Shown here: positions 32,952 to 43,749 of the stretch, one piece after another | Layout of the letters: the number at the start of each line of letters is the position of its first letter | Numbering within the stretch: position 1 is the first letter of the stretch | Notes under the pieces: generated by a model | The model's input: only the letters and a program-made list of their open reading frames with translations | Told to the model about the DNA's origin: nothing | Database searches by the model: none | Made by a program: the position numbers and the translations under genes | Source: Donghicola tyrosinivorans | GTDB taxonomy: Bacteria; Pseudomonadota; Alphaproteobacteria; Rhodobacterales; Rhodobacteraceae | Direction: 5' to 3' | NCBI RefSeq assembly: GCF_003003355.1 | Contig: NZ_PVTQ01000001.1 | Span: forward strand, 372,001 to 436,000 | DNA length: 64,000 nt

Positions 32952-34136
32952 ATGTCTGTGCTGCAAAAGAAATTCGTGGTGGCCGGTGGCGGTATCGCTG
33001 GTATGGCTATGGCCTTGGGGCTGCTGCAGAGGGGGGCGGATGTTACCGTTCTGGAGCAGGCCGAAGCCATCACCGAAGTCGGTGCGGGTCTTCAAATATC
33101 GCCCAACGGTCTGAAGGTGCTGCAATCTCTAGGTGTGGCGGACGAATTAGCGGCGCTCAGCCAGAAGGCGAAGGCGGTTGTCCTGCGGGATTATCGCCGC
33201 GGGCCAACTGTGGCGCGGCTGGATCTTCAGAAATACGCCTCGGGCTCGTCCTATCTGCTGGTCCATCGGGCCGATTTGATTGACGTGCTGGCCCGCGCGG
33301 CACGGGCCGCAGGGGCGAAGGTGCGTCTGTTGCAGCAAGTGGCCCGCTATGAGGACGGCCCGAGCCAAAAGCTGGTCATGACCTGCGGGACGGTGATCCA
33401 TGCGGATGTTGTTATCGGCGCGGATGGGGTCAAATCGGTGATCCGTCAGGCGCTGAACGGGACCGAGGCTCCGTTTTTCACAGGGCAGGTTGCGTGGCGG
33501 GCGATTGTGCCGAACGTGATCGGGCAGGGGCCTGAGGCACGGGTCTATATGGGGCCACAACGCCATCTGGTCTGCTATCCGCTGCGGGATGGCAACAGTC
33601 TGAACATCGTCGCGGTGAAAGAACGCGCCGCTTGGGCCAGCGAGGGCTGGAACTTTGAAGACGATCCCGCCCATCTTCGTGCCACCTTCCACCAGTTCCA
33701 CCCCGAGGTGCGGCAGATGTTGGATCAGGTTCAGCAGGTTCACCTGTGGGGTCTGTTCCGTCACCGGATTGCGCCGAACTGGCACAATGGTCAGGCGGTC
33801 CTATTGGGCGACGCCGCCCATCCTACGCTGCCGTTTCTGGCGCAGGGGGCGAATATGGCGCTGGAGGATTCGCACATTCTTCTGCGCTGCCTCGAATCCT
33901 ACGCCACCGAGGCCGAGGCATTCGATGCCTATCAATCGATTCGCGCACCCCGCGTAAATCGAATCATCGAGGCCGCAAATGGCAACGCGTGGAAATACCA
34001 TTTGGCGTCCAAACCGCTTCGGTTCGGGGCACATATCGGAATGGGACTCTTTAGCCGTCTCATGCCTGCACAAATGGTGGGCAGTTTTGATTGGCTCTAC
34101 GAATACGATGTGACCCGTCAGCCTATTAAAGCCTGA
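32952..34136 (+). CDS. FAD-dependent aromatic-ring monooxygenase
   Basis: 394 aa from ATG 32952. The N-terminal FAD-binding fold is VVAGGGIAGMAMALGLLQRG (GxGxxG). The DG motif occurs as VVIGADGVKSVIR, and the GD motif as AVLLGDAAHPTLPFLAQGAN. This is the salicylate/3-hydroxybenzoate hydroxylase type, which adds oxygen to an aromatic ring using NAD(P)H. No aromatic catabolic genes adjoin it, so the substrate cannot be named. Confidence 0.88.
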   Translation: MSVLQKKFVVAGGGIAGMAMALGLLQRGADVTVLEQAEAITEVGAGLQISPNGLKVLQSLGVADELAALSQKAKAVVLRDYRRGPTVARLDLQKYASGSSYLLVHRADLIDVLARAARAAGAKVRLLQQVARYEDGPSQKLVMTCGTVIHADVVIGADGVKSVIRQALNGTEAPFFTGQVAWRAIVPNVIGQGPEARVYMGPQRHLVCYPLRDGNSLNIVAVKERAAWASEGWNFEDDPAHLRATFHQFHPEVRQMLDQVQQVHLWGLFRHRIAPNWHNGQAVLLGDAAHPTLPFLAQGANMALEDSHILLRCLESYATEAEAFDAYQSIRAPRVNRIIEAANGNAWKYHLASKPLRFGAHIGMGLFSRLMPAQMVGSFDWLYEYDVTRQPIKA

Positions 34137-34161
34137 CGGGAAAAACTCAGATTCGCGGGCC

Positions 34162-34944
34162 TCATGCGTCCAGAGTTAGCCACACAGGAACGTGGTCCGA
34201 GGGTTTTTCGCGGCCGCGTACCTCGGCCTCGATCCGGCAATCGGTCAACAAGTCGGCCGCCTCGGGGCTCAGCAGAAAGTGGTCGATGCGGATGCCGTCG
34301 TTCCGCTGCCACGCGCCTGCCTGATAATCCCAAAAGCTGTAATGGCCGCCGCCGTGGGTGCGGGCGCGGAAGGCTTCGGTAAAGCCAAGATCCAGAATCC
34401 GGCGGAATGCGGCGCGGCTTTCGGGTAGCGCCAGCGCGTCTTTCTGCCATGCTTCGGGGCGGGCGGCGTCTTCGTCTTGGGGGATAATGTTGTAATCGCC
34501 CGCCATGACCACTGGCATCTCGTCGCGCAACAATTCCGCTGCATGACGGCACATTCTTTCCATCCAAGCCAGTTTATAGTCGTATTTCGGACCCGGAACG
34601 GGGTTTCCGTTGGGCAAATACAGGCCGCACAGGCGGACGGGGTGCTTGTCCCCGATCACGGTTGCCTCAATCCAGCGGGCCTGTTCGTCGCTGTCATCAC
34701 CGGGTAAACCACGGCGGATATCCTCAAGCGGTAGCTTGGAAATCAGGGCCACACCGTTGAAACTTTTCTGGCCGTGGGTCTCGACCCGGTAACCCAGATC
34801 CTCGATCAACTCACGCGGGAAGGCCTCATCCACGGACTTGATTTCCTGCACCGCAACCACATCCGGCGAGGACTCTTTCAGCCATGTCAGCAGAGTTTCG
34901 ATCCGCGCTTTTACGCCGTTGATGTTGTAAGTCACAATTTGCAT
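34162..34944 (-). CDS. xthA: Exodeoxyribonuclease III
   Basis: 260 aa from ATG 34944, with AGGAGAGTG just upstream, which rules out the longer frame from 35028. It has the EEP nuclease motifs MQIVTYNINGVKAR (Asn), VVAVQEIKS (Glu), LCGLYLPNGNP and VVMAGDYNIIPQD (DxN), and the final KPSDHVPVWLTLD (His). It repairs abasic sites and 3' blocks in DNA. Confidence 0.95.
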   Translation of the reverse strand: MQIVTYNINGVKARIETLLTWLKESSPDVVAVQEIKSVDEAFPRELIEDLGYRVETHGQKSFNGVALISKLPLEDIRRGLPGDDSDEQARWIEATVIGDKHPVRLCGLYLPNGNPVPGPKYDYKLAWMERMCRHAAELLRDEMPVVMAGDYNIIPQDEDAARPEAWQKDALALPESRAAFRRILDLGFTEAFRARTHGGGHYSFWDYQAGAWQRNDGIRIDHFLLSPEAADLLTDCRIEAEVRGREKPSDHVPVWLTLDA

Positions 34945-35209
34945 CACACTCTCCTGTCGCCTCTCAACCGGATATTGCCCATCGGGTGAAATGTGGCAAC
35001 CCCGCGGCAGGTCAGGTTTCGGGTGCAAGGTCAGGTATTCGTGAATAACGAGATTATTAACGGCGAATTAATCTTTAGGTTGCACGGGCCACCGATTTTG
35101 GTGAGTATCCTGATGTGGCAAGATTATGGCCTATTTTAGATGCCTTCCGGTTCGTTTTGGCTTGGGGGCGATTTCGTAGGTTAATTTTTTTTAGGTAATG
35201 GAGTGCGTG

Positions 35210-36310
35210 ATGCGGGCCTCCCAGCGCGTACAGGCGATTAGTCCGAAAAGTGCGAGTTCAAATGTTGTGTATTTCTTTGCTCCTCGGGGCGGGGTGAGTC
35301 GTTTGACTGGCTTCCTCGAGACAATGTTGCGCGATCGTCATTCTGTCGGATCGCAGCAGTGGCTAACCGAGTCGTCGTTCCTGATGCAGATGCTGGAAAC
35401 GTCCCAGCAGCATAATGTCATCAGCGATGACGGGATTTTTACGTCTTACTATCAATCTCTCGCGGGTCGGCTGCAGCTGAACCCGCAAGCGTACAAGGAC
35501 TACCTGTCGCTTGCGCTTAGCTTTGAAGAGCTGACCGGTGCCGATGCAGAAGCCGATGGGATGATGAACTGGATCCTCTCGCGCGATCTGCCGACGGGCG
35601 AGATGAACGACATCGATCGTCTTGAAGCCTCTTGGCTGATGGCTCGCCGTGGACGCCGTGCGCTGCCCTACAGCGCCGAGAAAGAGATGCAGAACCGCGT
35701 GCAGAATTATATCGCACGCGCGGATCTGTTTGCCCAATCGCCCCGTGGCCGCGAACTGTTCCGTGCCCTTGGGTACCTGACCGATTTCGGTCGGCTGCCG
35801 GTGATCCTGCCCGGTGCGGTGCGCTATAGTCTGCGCAATGCAGGGTTCTATGCGCTGCTGTCCGGCGACATCGAAACGTTGGCGCTGATCTGCGTGGCCC
35901 ATCGCTTTGTCCGCCTTGCCCCGCCGCAAGAGTGGGAGGCACTGGTCACCGCTTATCTGGATGCGCTGACCGTCACTGATGAGCCTCAGCCCCACGATGC
36001 TGATTGCTTTGAAGGCTTTGTCGCTGCGAACTGGATGCTGTCGGCGGCTGGCCGTCCTGCATTTGCCCGCGTGTCGGATCAAACCGGTGCGTGGTTCATC
36101 TGTGATACGCCTCCGTTGAACGCGCTGCCCCAGATTGAGGCTGCACTGGCCGAGATCTCGACCAAGCGTTCGGGCGAATGGGCTGACATGCAGGCCATGC
36201 TGTTCGGTCATCTGGGTGAAGAAGAAACCCGACTGCTGCTGCGCACTTCGCGCACCGCTGGGTTTGAGGCTTTCTTTGAGGTCTTTGCCCGCCCGTTCGA
36301 GCAGTTCTGA
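35210..36310 (+). CDS. Conserved hypothetical protein of roseobacters
   Basis: 366 aa from ATG 35210, which has TGGAG 6 bases upstream; an ATG 12 bases earlier is possible. The sequence is soluble and mostly helical, with VVYFFAPRGGVSRLTGFLE near the start. No enzyme or binding motif is recognised. It is a single gene with its own terminator. Confidence 0.75.
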   Translation: MRASQRVQAISPKSASSNVVYFFAPRGGVSRLTGFLETMLRDRHSVGSQQWLTESSFLMQMLETSQQHNVISDDGIFTSYYQSLAGRLQLNPQAYKDYLSLALSFEELTGADAEADGMMNWILSRDLPTGEMNDIDRLEASWLMARRGRRALPYSAEKEMQNRVQNYIARADLFAQSPRGRELFRALGYLTDFGRLPVILPGAVRYSLRNAGFYALLSGDIETLALICVAHRFVRLAPPQEWEALVTAYLDALTVTDEPQPHDADCFEGFVAANWMLSAAGRPAFARVSDQTGAWFICDTPPLNALPQIEAALAEISTKRSGEWADMQAMLFGHLGEEETRLLLRTSRTAGFEAFFEVFARPFEQF

Positions 36311-36330
36311 CATCAGTCTTCATGGAATAG

Positions 36331-36369
36331 AAAAAGGCCGCCCGTGCAGATCGCAGGGGCGGCCTTTTT
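36331..36369. terminator. Bidirectional intrinsic terminator
   Basis: AAAAAGGCCGCCC (36331-36343) pairs with GGGCGGCCTTTTT (36357-36369); it has T-runs on both strands and lies between the converging 35210 and erpA genes. Confidence 0.92.
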
Positions 36370-36387
36370 GTTTGGGTTGCCAGTGAG

Positions 36388-36711
36388 TTACATCGAAAAG
36401 CTGGTGCCGCAGCCGCAGCTGCTGCTGGCATTCGGGTTATCGATCACAAAGCGTGCGCCGATCAGCTCTTCGGTGAAATCGATCGTGGCGCCTGCCAGAA
36501 ACGGCAGCGATGTGCTGTCCACAACCACTTTCTCTCCGGCGCCTTCCAGAACCAGATCGTCGGTGGCGGGGTCGTCCAGTTTGATCTCGTACTGGAAACC
36601 GGAGCAGCCGCCGCCTTCAACAGCGACCCGCAGGGCCTTTCCCGATGCGGCTGCGCCGATCTCGGTCAGGCGCTCAAATGCGCGGGGTGTGACCTTTGGG
36701 GGCAGATTCAT
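36388..36711 (-). CDS. erpA: Iron-sulfur cluster insertion protein ErpA/IscA type
   Basis: 107 aa. The three cluster-binding cysteines are seen in GGGCSGFQY and NPNASSSCGCGTSF. A-type carrier that delivers Fe-S clusters to target enzymes. The second of two consecutive Met codons (36711) is taken as start. It is divergent from the dGTPase gene. Confidence 0.93.
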   Translation of the reverse strand: MNLPPKVTPRAFERLTEIGAAASGKALRVAVEGGGCSGFQYEIKLDDPATDDLVLEGAGEKVVVDSTSLPFLAGATIDFTEELIGARFVIDNPNASSSCGCGTSFSM

Positions 36712-36785
36712 CAATCATCTCCGGTGTTTCGTCTTTTGCCTAAACCGAATATATGTGCCTTGGGACAAGGCGACAAGGAGGGGGC

Positions 36786-37967
36786 ATGACCGCACCCTAC
36801 GCATGTGATCCGGACCAAAGCCGTGGCAGGCTTTATCCGGAAGAAGGCAGTACTTTCCGTTCGTGTTTTCAACGGGATCGCGACCGCATTCTGCATTCCA
36901 GCGCATTCCGGCGTTTGAAACACAAGACACAGGTTTTCGTCGAACATGAGGGCGATTACTACCGCACGCGGCTGACCCATTCATTGGAAGTGGGGCAGGT
37001 GGGCCGCACCATCGCAGGCGCTTTGGGCCTGAATCAGGAACTGACCGAGGCGGTCGCGCTGGCCCATGATCTGGGGCACACCCCCTTTGGCCATACCGGT
37101 GAGGATGCGCTGGCGGAACTGATGGCCCCTTACGGCGGCTTTGATCACAACGCGCAGGCGATCCGGATCGTGACCCAGTTGGAAACCCACTACGCGGATT
37201 TCGACGGTCTGAACCTGACGTGGGAAACGCTGGAAGGGATCGCCAAGCACAACGGGCCGGTAAAGCCGCCGCTGCCCTATGCTCTGTCCGAATACAACCA
37301 GCGCCACGATCTGGAATTGCTGACCCACGCCAGCGCCGAGGCGCAGGTGGCTGCTCTTGCGGACGATGTGGCTTATAACAACCACGATCTTCAGGACGGC
37401 CTGCGGGCAGGTCTATTCACCGAAGAAGAAGTGGCCGAACTGCCTATGGTCAGCGAAGCCTACGCTGAGGTTGATCGCAAATATTCGGGACTTGAGGCGC
37501 GCCGCCGCCGGTACGAGGCGCTGCGCCGTGTCTTTGGTTTCATGGTGGGCGATGTGATCGACCAGTCCCGCGCCAATCTGGAGGCCAGCGGGGCGGAAAC
37601 CGCTGCCGATCTACGCCATTTAGGCAAGCCGGTGGTGGTCTTTTCGCGTGATGTGCATAGCCAGTTGGCGGTGATCCGCAAGTTCCTGTTCACCCGCATG
37701 TACCGCGCTCCGTCGGTGGTCGAGGTTCGCAAGCATGTGACACAGGTTGTAAAAGACCTGTTTCAGATTTATCTTTCCGATCGCTCGCTTTTGCCTGGGA
37801 ACTGGCAGGCCCGAATGGCGTTGGTCTCGTCAGAGGGCGAGGTCGAGATCGCGCGGAGCATCGCTGATTATGTGGCAGGCATGACCGACCGGTTTGCTCT
37901 GTTGGAACATCAAAGACTGTGCGGCGGGACGGGCCTTGGTGGCCTGCACGGACCTGCACAGCGTTAA
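36786..37967 (+). CDS. dgt: Deoxyguanosinetriphosphate triphosphohydrolase-like protein
   Basis: 393 aa from ATG 36786 with AAGGAGGGGG upstream. It has the HD-domain metal ligands RLTHSLEVGQVGR (His), ALAHDLGHTPFGH (His-Asp) and DDVAYNNHDLQDG (Asp). The N-terminal CFQRDRDRILHSSAFRRLKHKTQ is typical of Dgt proteins. It cuts dNTPs to nucleoside and triphosphate, helping control the dNTP pool. Confidence 0.95.
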   Translation: MTAPYACDPDQSRGRLYPEEGSTFRSCFQRDRDRILHSSAFRRLKHKTQVFVEHEGDYYRTRLTHSLEVGQVGRTIAGALGLNQELTEAVALAHDLGHTPFGHTGEDALAELMAPYGGFDHNAQAIRIVTQLETHYADFDGLNLTWETLEGIAKHNGPVKPPLPYALSEYNQRHDLELLTHASAEAQVAALADDVAYNNHDLQDGLRAGLFTEEEVAELPMVSEAYAEVDRKYSGLEARRRRYEALRRVFGFMVGDVIDQSRANLEASGAETAADLRHLGKPVVVFSRDVHSQLAVIRKFLFTRMYRAPSVVEVRKHVTQVVKDLFQIYLSDRSLLPGNWQARMALVSSEGEVEIARSIADYVAGMTDRFALLEHQRLCGGTGLGGLHGPAQR

Positions 37968-37980
37968 GGGGCGGTAAATA

Positions 37981-39804
37981 ATGGCTGTAGCTGGTGAAGT
38001 GGCGGGCCTTGGGCCCGTGACCGCGTTTGCGCTGGTGGGCGCATTGGGTGTGGGCAGCCAGTGGTTGGCGTGGCGTCTGCGGATGCCCGCGATTGTTCTG
38101 ATGCTGCTGGCGGGTTTGGCTGTCGGTCCCGGTCTTGGTCTTTTTGATCCGCAAACAGACATCGGCCCGCTGATGAAGCCCATGGTCAGCATAGCTGTGG
38201 CCATCATCCTGTTTGAAGGGGGGCTGACCCTAGATTTCCATTCCTTGCGCGAAGCGACCCAAGGCGTCCGTCGCCTTGTGGTGATCGGTGCGCCGGTGGG
38301 TTGGCTGACCTCGGCACTGACACTGCACTATGCGGCGGGCCTCGGGTGGGCGTCCTCGGCTGTATTCGGCGGCATCATGGTTGTCACTGGCCCGACTGTT
38401 ATTGCTCCGCTGCTGCGGCAGGCCCGTTTGAAAAGCCGTCCCGCCAAGCTGTTGCAGTGGGAAGCGATCCTGAACGATCCCGTCGGCGCACTGGCGGCGG
38501 TACTGGCCTATACGGTGGTGCTGGTCACCGCTGACACGCAGACCCCCGGCGAAGCGGCGGTCGAGTTTGCCATCGGTGTCCTCACCGCCAGCGTTTTGGG
38601 CGGTTTTGCCGGATGGCTGATCACCTACAGTTTCATCAACGGGAAAGTGCCCGAGTATATGAAGGTGCCGGTGCTGTTCACCGTTGTCTTGGGCGTTTTC
38701 GCGGTTTCGGACTATGTGCTGCATGAAAGCGGTTTGTTGGCAGTAACGGTCATGGGCGTCTACATCGCCAATCAGGAACTGCCCAGTTACACCGAGATGC
38801 GCCGTTTCAAGGAGCACGCCACCGTGCTGTTGGTCTCGGGCGTGTTCATCCTGCTGGCGGCCAATATGGACCGCGAGACGCTGATGGCTCTGGATTTCAG
38901 AACCCTGCTGTTCGTCGTCTCGGTGATTCTTTTGGCGCGTCCCATTACGGTTCTGATTTCGCTTCTGGGGACGGATGTGCCTTGGGCCGAACGTTGGTTG
39001 GTGGCGCTGACTGGTCCGCGCGGCGTGGTGCTAGTGGCGGTTGCTGGCCTTTTTGGTGAACGGCTGGTTGGCCTTGGCTATGAGGATGCGGCGCAAATTC
39101 CGTCGCTGGCCTTTGCCTTGGTGGCGGCATCCGTGGTGTTGCACGGCTTCACGCTGGCACCTTTTGCGCGGTTTATGGGACTGACGGCCACGGGGCAGCC
39201 GGGGGTGATCATCGTGGGCGGCTCTAGTTGGGGGGTCGGTTTGGCCAAGACCCTGCAAGAGGCTAAAATCCCGACGCTGATCATGGACCCCAACCGTGCC
39301 CGCCTGCGCGGTGCGCGAGAGGCAGGGGTTCCGATCTACTACGGTGACATCCTGTCCGAGACCGCCCACCAGCAGGTAGACATGGTGCAGTACGAAAAAG
39401 TCATCTGCGCCACGGACAACGACGCCTATAACACGCTGGTCGCGACTGACCTTGCGCCAGAGTTCGGCCGCGACAACGTCTGGCAGCTGACCCGCGTCAA
39501 GGAAGAGCGCGCGCGTCACGCTCTGCCCGCCACCCTTGGCGGGCGCGAACTGGGCGACGGGCAAAGCTATCTGCAACTTAGCAGCCTGATCTTGCAGAAC
39601 TGGCGCTTTGGCATGACCACTCTGACCGACGACTACGGTCTAGAACAGTGGCACGCCGATCGACCAGAGGGCATCCCCTTGATCGAACTGTCGGAAAAGG
39701 GCGATATCCGCCTGATCGGGCCAGACCATCCGCCCCGTGCCAAGGCCGGTTGGTCGGTGATCGCGATGCTGCCACCGAAACAGGAAGCTGACACGCGGGA
39801 TTGA
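37981..39804 (+). CDS. Cation:proton antiporter with TrkA-N domain
   Basis: 607 aa. About twelve membrane helices cover residues 10-400, with [18 protein letters not shown] and [14 protein letters not shown], the CPA1/NhaP-type core in which the Asp of NDP carries ions. From residue 408 a soluble nucleotide-binding RCK domain begins ([18 protein letters not shown]), which normally senses NAD(H) or a ligand to gate transport. It lies 13 bases after dgt on the same strand. Confidence 0.9.
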   Translation: MAVAGEVAGLGPVTAFALVGALGVGSQWLAWRLRMPAIVLMLLAGLAVGPGLGLFDPQTDIGPLMKPMVSIAVAIILFEGGLTLDFHSLREATQGVRRLVVIGAPVGWLTSALTLHYAAGLGWASSAVFGGIMVVTGPTVIAPLLRQARLKSRPAKLLQWEAILNDPVGALAAVLAYTVVLVTADTQTPGEAAVEFAIGVLTASVLGGFAGWLITYSFINGKVPEYMKVPVLFTVVLGVFAVSDYVLHESGLLAVTVMGVYIANQELPSYTEMRRFKEHATVLLVSGVFILLAANMDRETLMALDFRTLLFVVSVILLARPITVLISLLGTDVPWAERWLVALTGPRGVVLVAVAGLFGERLVGLGYEDAAQIPSLAFALVAASVVLHGFTLAPFARFMGLTATGQPGVIIVGGSSWGVGLAKTLQEAKIPTLIMDPNRARLRGAREAGVPIYYGDILSETAHQQVDMVQYEKVICATDNDAYNTLVATDLAPEFGRDNVWQLTRVKEERARHALPATLGGRELGDGQSYLQLSSLILQNWRFGMTTLTDDYGLEQWHADRPEGIPLIELSEKGDIRLIGPDHPPRAKAGWSVIAMLPPKQEADTRD

Positions 39805-39856
39805 CGCGGGGCATGGGCCTGATACATCCCGTCTCCAAGCAGACAGGATTGGACCC

Positions 39857-41602
39857 ATGAACCTCTTTACCGACATTCACGCTGTTGTTCTTGCCGCGCT
39901 GGAGCAAATGCAGGCCGAGGGCGCGCTGCCCGAGGGCCTAGATTTCGCCAACGTCACGGTCGAGCCTCCGCGCGATCCGTTGCATGGGGACATGGCCACC
40001 AACGCCGCGATGGTGCTGGCCAAGCCTGCCAAAGCCAAGCCCCGCGACATCGCGGAAAAGCTGGTGGAAAAGCTGATCGCCGATGACCGGATCACCAGCG
40101 CAGAGGTTGCTGGCCCCGGCTTCATCAACCTGCGTCTAGCCCCCGGCGTCTGGCAGGGCGTGGTCGAGGCGGTGCTGAAGGGTGGCACCAGCTTTGGCCG
40201 CTCGTCCATGGGCGGTGGCAAGAAGGTGAACGTGGAATATGTCTCGGCGAACCCCACGGGTCCGCTGCACGTCGGTCATACCCGTGGCGCGGTCTTTGGC
40301 GACGCGCTGGCAAGCCTTTTGGATTACGCCGGCTACGACGTGACCCGCGAATACTACATCAATGACGGTGGTGCGCAGGTCGATGTTCTGGCTCGCTCTG
40401 TCTACCTGCGGTATCTGGAAGCTCACGGTCAGGAAGTGGCGTTTGAGGACGGTACATACCCCGGTGAATACCTGATCGAGGTCGGTCAAACCCTGAAAGA
40501 CAAAGTGGGCGAGGCCTATGTGGACCAGCCCGAAGACGTCTGGCTGGCCGAAGTGCGCGAATTCGCGACCGCCGCCATGATGGATCTGATCCGCGAAGAC
40601 CTGCGTCTGCTGAACGTTGAGATGGATGTTTTCTATAGCGAAAAATCCCTCTACGGCACGGGCCGCATTGAAGGTGCCATTCAGGATCTGACCGACAAGG
40701 GCCTGATCTACCGTGGCACGCTTGAGCCCCCCAAAGGCAAGCTGCCCGAGGATTGGGAACCCCGTGAACAGACCCTCTTCAAATCGACCGACTACGGCGA
40801 TGACGTAGACCGCCCGATCATGAAATCGGACGGCGCATGGACCTATTTCGCCCCCGATATCGCTTACCACTACGACAAGGTGCAGCGCGGCTTTGATCTG
40901 CTGATTGACGTCTTTGGTGCCGACCACGGCGGCTACGTCAAGCGGATGAAGGCTGCTGTCAGCGCTCTGTCCGGTGGCCGTGTGCCGGTGGATATCAAGC
41001 TGTGCCAGCTGGTGAAGCTCTTCAAGAACGGCGAGCCGTTCAAGATGTCCAAGCGGGCAGGGACCTTTATCATGCTGCGGGACGTGGTCGAGCAGGTGGG
41101 CCCCGATGTCACCCGCTTTGTGATGCTGACCCGCAAGAACGACGCGCCGCTGGATTTTGATTTCGACAAGGTGCTGGAGCAGTCGAAAGAGAACCCCGTG
41201 TTCTACGTCCAATACGCACACGCACGGGTGTCGTCGGTGCTGCGCAAAGCCGCCGAGGCGGGAATCACCGTCAGCGATGACGTCCTGATTTCGGCCGATC
41301 AGACCAAGCTTGACCATGAGGCCGAGCTACACCTGATCAAGAAGATCGCCGAATGGCCTCGTCTGGTGGAAATCGCTGCCCGCACCAATGAACCGCACCG
41401 TATTGCGTTCTATCTCTATGAATTGGCGTCGGATTTGCATGGATTGTGGAACCGTGGGAACGATGTTCCGGCCCTGCGATTCATTCAGGACGACGATTCG
41501 GCCACATCGCAAGCAAAAATTTCGCTCGCTCGTGCGACAGCCGTTGTTATTGCAGCCGGTCTGGGTATCCTAGGGGTCAAGCCAGCAGAGGAATTGCGCT
41601 AA
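39857..41602 (+). CDS. argS: Arginyl-tRNA synthetase
   Basis: 581 aa class I synthetase that charges tRNA-Arg. The HIGH motif appears as [20 protein letters not shown] (residues about 131-150) and KMSKS as [12 protein letters not shown] (residues about 393-404). The N-terminal Add1 domain and a C-terminal anticodon-binding DALR domain ([13 protein letters not shown]...) are present. It is first in a run leading to SPOR, nagZ, scpA and scpB. Confidence 0.97.
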   Translation: MNLFTDIHAVVLAALEQMQAEGALPEGLDFANVTVEPPRDPLHGDMATNAAMVLAKPAKAKPRDIAEKLVEKLIADDRITSAEVAGPGFINLRLAPGVWQGVVEAVLKGGTSFGRSSMGGGKKVNVEYVSANPTGPLHVGHTRGAVFGDALASLLDYAGYDVTREYYINDGGAQVDVLARSVYLRYLEAHGQEVAFEDGTYPGEYLIEVGQTLKDKVGEAYVDQPEDVWLAEVREFATAAMMDLIREDLRLLNVEMDVFYSEKSLYGTGRIEGAIQDLTDKGLIYRGTLEPPKGKLPEDWEPREQTLFKSTDYGDDVDRPIMKSDGAWTYFAPDIAYHYDKVQRGFDLLIDVFGADHGGYVKRMKAAVSALSGGRVPVDIKLCQLVKLFKNGEPFKMSKRAGTFIMLRDVVEQVGPDVTRFVMLTRKNDAPLDFDFDKVLEQSKENPVFYVQYAHARVSSVLRKAAEAGITVSDDVLISADQTKLDHEAELHLIKKIAEWPRLVEIAARTNEPHRIAFYLYELASDLHGLWNRGNDVPALRFIQDDDSATSQAKISLARATAVVIAAGLGILGVKPAEELR

Positions 41603-41676
41603 GTACGCAGCCCGCAGGCAAACCTGAGCAGTTAAAAATAACCGACGACCGGGATCGTTGGACCAGAGAGGCAGTG

Positions 41677-42753
41677 ATGGCGGATTACCAATCCATGCAG
41701 GGCGGTTACACGCCCTTCGATCAGTATGGCGCACAGTTTGGCTGGGACGATGTGGATGAGCTGGATGCAGCTCTTGCGCAAGCCGACCAGCCGCCCCTTC
41801 GGAAACTAATGAATGTTGTTGGCTCGGTGGCGTCGATTGCACTGGTCGCCGGTGTGATGACATGGGGCTACAACACCATCGTACGTGATGTGAGCGGCAT
41901 TCCCGTTGTCGCCGCCAGCAAAGAGCCGGTGCGTGTCCAGCCTGAGAACCCCGGCGGGCAACTAACTGCAAACGTTGGACTTTCTGTCAACGAAGTGATC
42001 GCCGAAGGGGCCAATGACGCGCCCGTCGCGCAGGTCACCTTGGCACCCGATCCGCAGAATGTAACCGAAGAAGACGCGCCGCTGGCCCAGATGGCCGCCT
42101 TTGAAGCCGAAGCTTTGGAAGCCGAAGCGCTTGAGAATATGCAGGTCGAGCAGGCCGTGGCCATCGTGCCCCAGCCCGCGATTGAGGCCGCGCAACCCGA
42201 AGCGGTCATCACCAATGCATCGCTGGATACCGAAGATGGCATCATGGCGCTGGCCAACCAGTTGGCGATGAACGTGACGCCGCTGTCAGCACTGGACCTC
42301 AGTGATGTGGCCGAAGTGCAGACCAGCGTTACCGACGCCCGCACCGAGACTGCCAACGCTGTCACCGGTGGAATCGCAGAATCGGTTCGTCCCAAGCAGC
42401 GTCCTGCCGGCGTTCGCTTGGCCTCGACCTCGGCCAGCGATATGGTTGCCGCGCAACCTGTGGCCAATGCAGCCCGCGAACTGGACCCCGCCACGCTGGG
42501 TTCCGGTACCCGTCTGGTGCAGCTTGGCGCCTATGAAAGTGCTGATGTGGCCCGCTCGGAATGGTCAAAGATTTCAGGTCAGTACGCCGAGTTCTTCACA
42601 GGAAAAGATCGCGTGATCGAACGCGCCGAAAGCGGTGGCCGTGTGTTCTACCGCCTGCGGGTTCACGGCTTTGCCGATCTGTCGGACGCACGCCGGTTCT
42701 GCTCGGTTCTGGTGTCGGGCAAGGACGACTGTATTCCGGTGGTCGTGCGCTAA
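41677..42753 (+). CDS. SPOR-domain protein
   Basis: 358 aa from ATG 41677 (the open frame extends into argS but AGAGAGG precedes this ATG). One membrane helix at residues about 47-68 (LMNVVGSVASIALVAGVMTW) is followed by a long acidic Ala/Glu-rich linker and the C-terminal SPOR domain (RLVQLGAYESADVARSEW ... YRLRVHGFADLSDARRFC). SPOR domains bind denuded septal peptidoglycan, so it acts in the periplasm at the division site. The next gene, nagZ, recycles peptidoglycan. Confidence 0.92.
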   Translation: MADYQSMQGGYTPFDQYGAQFGWDDVDELDAALAQADQPPLRKLMNVVGSVASIALVAGVMTWGYNTIVRDVSGIPVVAASKEPVRVQPENPGGQLTANVGLSVNEVIAEGANDAPVAQVTLAPDPQNVTEEDAPLAQMAAFEAEALEAEALENMQVEQAVAIVPQPAIEAAQPEAVITNASLDTEDGIMALANQLAMNVTPLSALDLSDVAEVQTSVTDARTETANAVTGGIAESVRPKQRPAGVRLASTSASDMVAAQPVANAARELDPATLGSGTRLVQLGAYESADVARSEWSKISGQYAEFFTGKDRVIERAESGGRVFYRLRVHGFADLSDARRFCSVLVSGKDDCIPVVVR

Positions 42754-42756
42754 CCC

Positions 42757-43746
42757 ATGCATCTCGCTGCAATCTTTGGATGCTCGGGGCCTGGACTGTC
42801 AGGCGCCGAGCGTGACTTTTTCAGGGTGGCCCAACCTTGGGGCTTTATCCTGTTTGCCCGCAATATCGAGAATGCCGATCAACTGCGCCGCTTGACTGCG
42901 GATCTGCGGGAATCGGTTGGTTGGAACGCGCCGATCCTGATCGATCAGGAAGGGGGCCGCGTCGCCCGACTGCGGGCGCCTCTGGCCAGTGAATGGCTGC
43001 CCCCCTTGGACATGGCGGCGGCGGCGGGTGCGGACCAAGAGCGGGCATTCTACCTGCGCTATCGCCTGATTGCGGCGGAACTGAAATCCTATGGCATCGA
43101 TGTGAACTGCGCCCCGATGGCGGATGTGGCGAATGACCAGACCCATCCGTTCTTGCGCAATCGTTGCTATGGCACGTCATTGCAGGCAGTGACCGCCAAT
43201 GCCCGCGCCAGTGCGCAGGGGCATTTGGATGGCGGCGTGCTGCCAGTTCTAAAGCACATCCCCGGTCACGGGCGCGGGCAGGTGGACAGCCATCTGGACC
43301 TACCCCGCGTGACGGCGGATGAGGCGTCTTTGCGTGATGTGGATTTTGCCGCGTTCAAGGCGCTGAACGATCTGCCTTTGGGTATGACGGCCCATCTGGT
43401 CTATGAGGCGCTGGATGACCGTCCCGCGACCCTCTCGCCCAAGCTGATCCGGATGATCTGTCAGGATATTGGTTTTGACGGTCTGCTGATGACCGATGAT
43501 ATCAGTATGGGAGCCCTCAGCGGCACCGTGGCCCGCCGCTCGGAACGGGCGATTCTGTCAGGCTGTGATCTGGTGCTGCATTGTAACGGCGAAATGGCCG
43601 ATATGGAGGCGATTGCCGATGTGGTTGGCGATCTGTCCGACGCTGGCCAGACCCGCGCCGAACGGGCGCTCGCCTTGCGCGACTATGCTAGTGATATTGA
43701 CAAAGAGGCGTTTCAGGCCGAATTTTCCACCCTTGTGAAAGGGTGA
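42757..43746 (+). CDS. nagZ: Beta-N-acetylhexosaminidase
   Basis: 329-aa family 3 glycoside hydrolase. It has the motif KHIPGHGRGQVDSHLDLP and the nucleophile Asp in LLMTDDISMGAL (residues about 244-255). It removes GlcNAc from muropeptides in cell-wall recycling. It follows the SPOR gene by 3 bases and precedes scpA by 3 bases. Confidence 0.95.
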   Translation: MHLAAIFGCSGPGLSGAERDFFRVAQPWGFILFARNIENADQLRRLTADLRESVGWNAPILIDQEGGRVARLRAPLASEWLPPLDMAAAAGADQERAFYLRYRLIAAELKSYGIDVNCAPMADVANDQTHPFLRNRCYGTSLQAVTANARASAQGHLDGGVLPVLKHIPGHGRGQVDSHLDLPRVTADEASLRDVDFAAFKALNDLPLGMTAHLVYEALDDRPATLSPKLIRMICQDIGFDGLLMTDDISMGALSGTVARRSERAILSGCDLVLHCNGEMADMEAIADVVGDLSDAGQTRAERALALRDYASDIDKEAFQAEFSTLVKG

Positions 43747-43749
43747 GGC

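Noticed and set aside
34114-34140. Terminator at the monooxygenase stop
   Set aside because: The CCCGTCAG/CTGACGGG stem is followed by A rather than T on the plus strand, so it is not a convincing terminator.
40136-41317. A 393-aa minus-strand frame
   Set aside because: Antisense to argS; no domain character.
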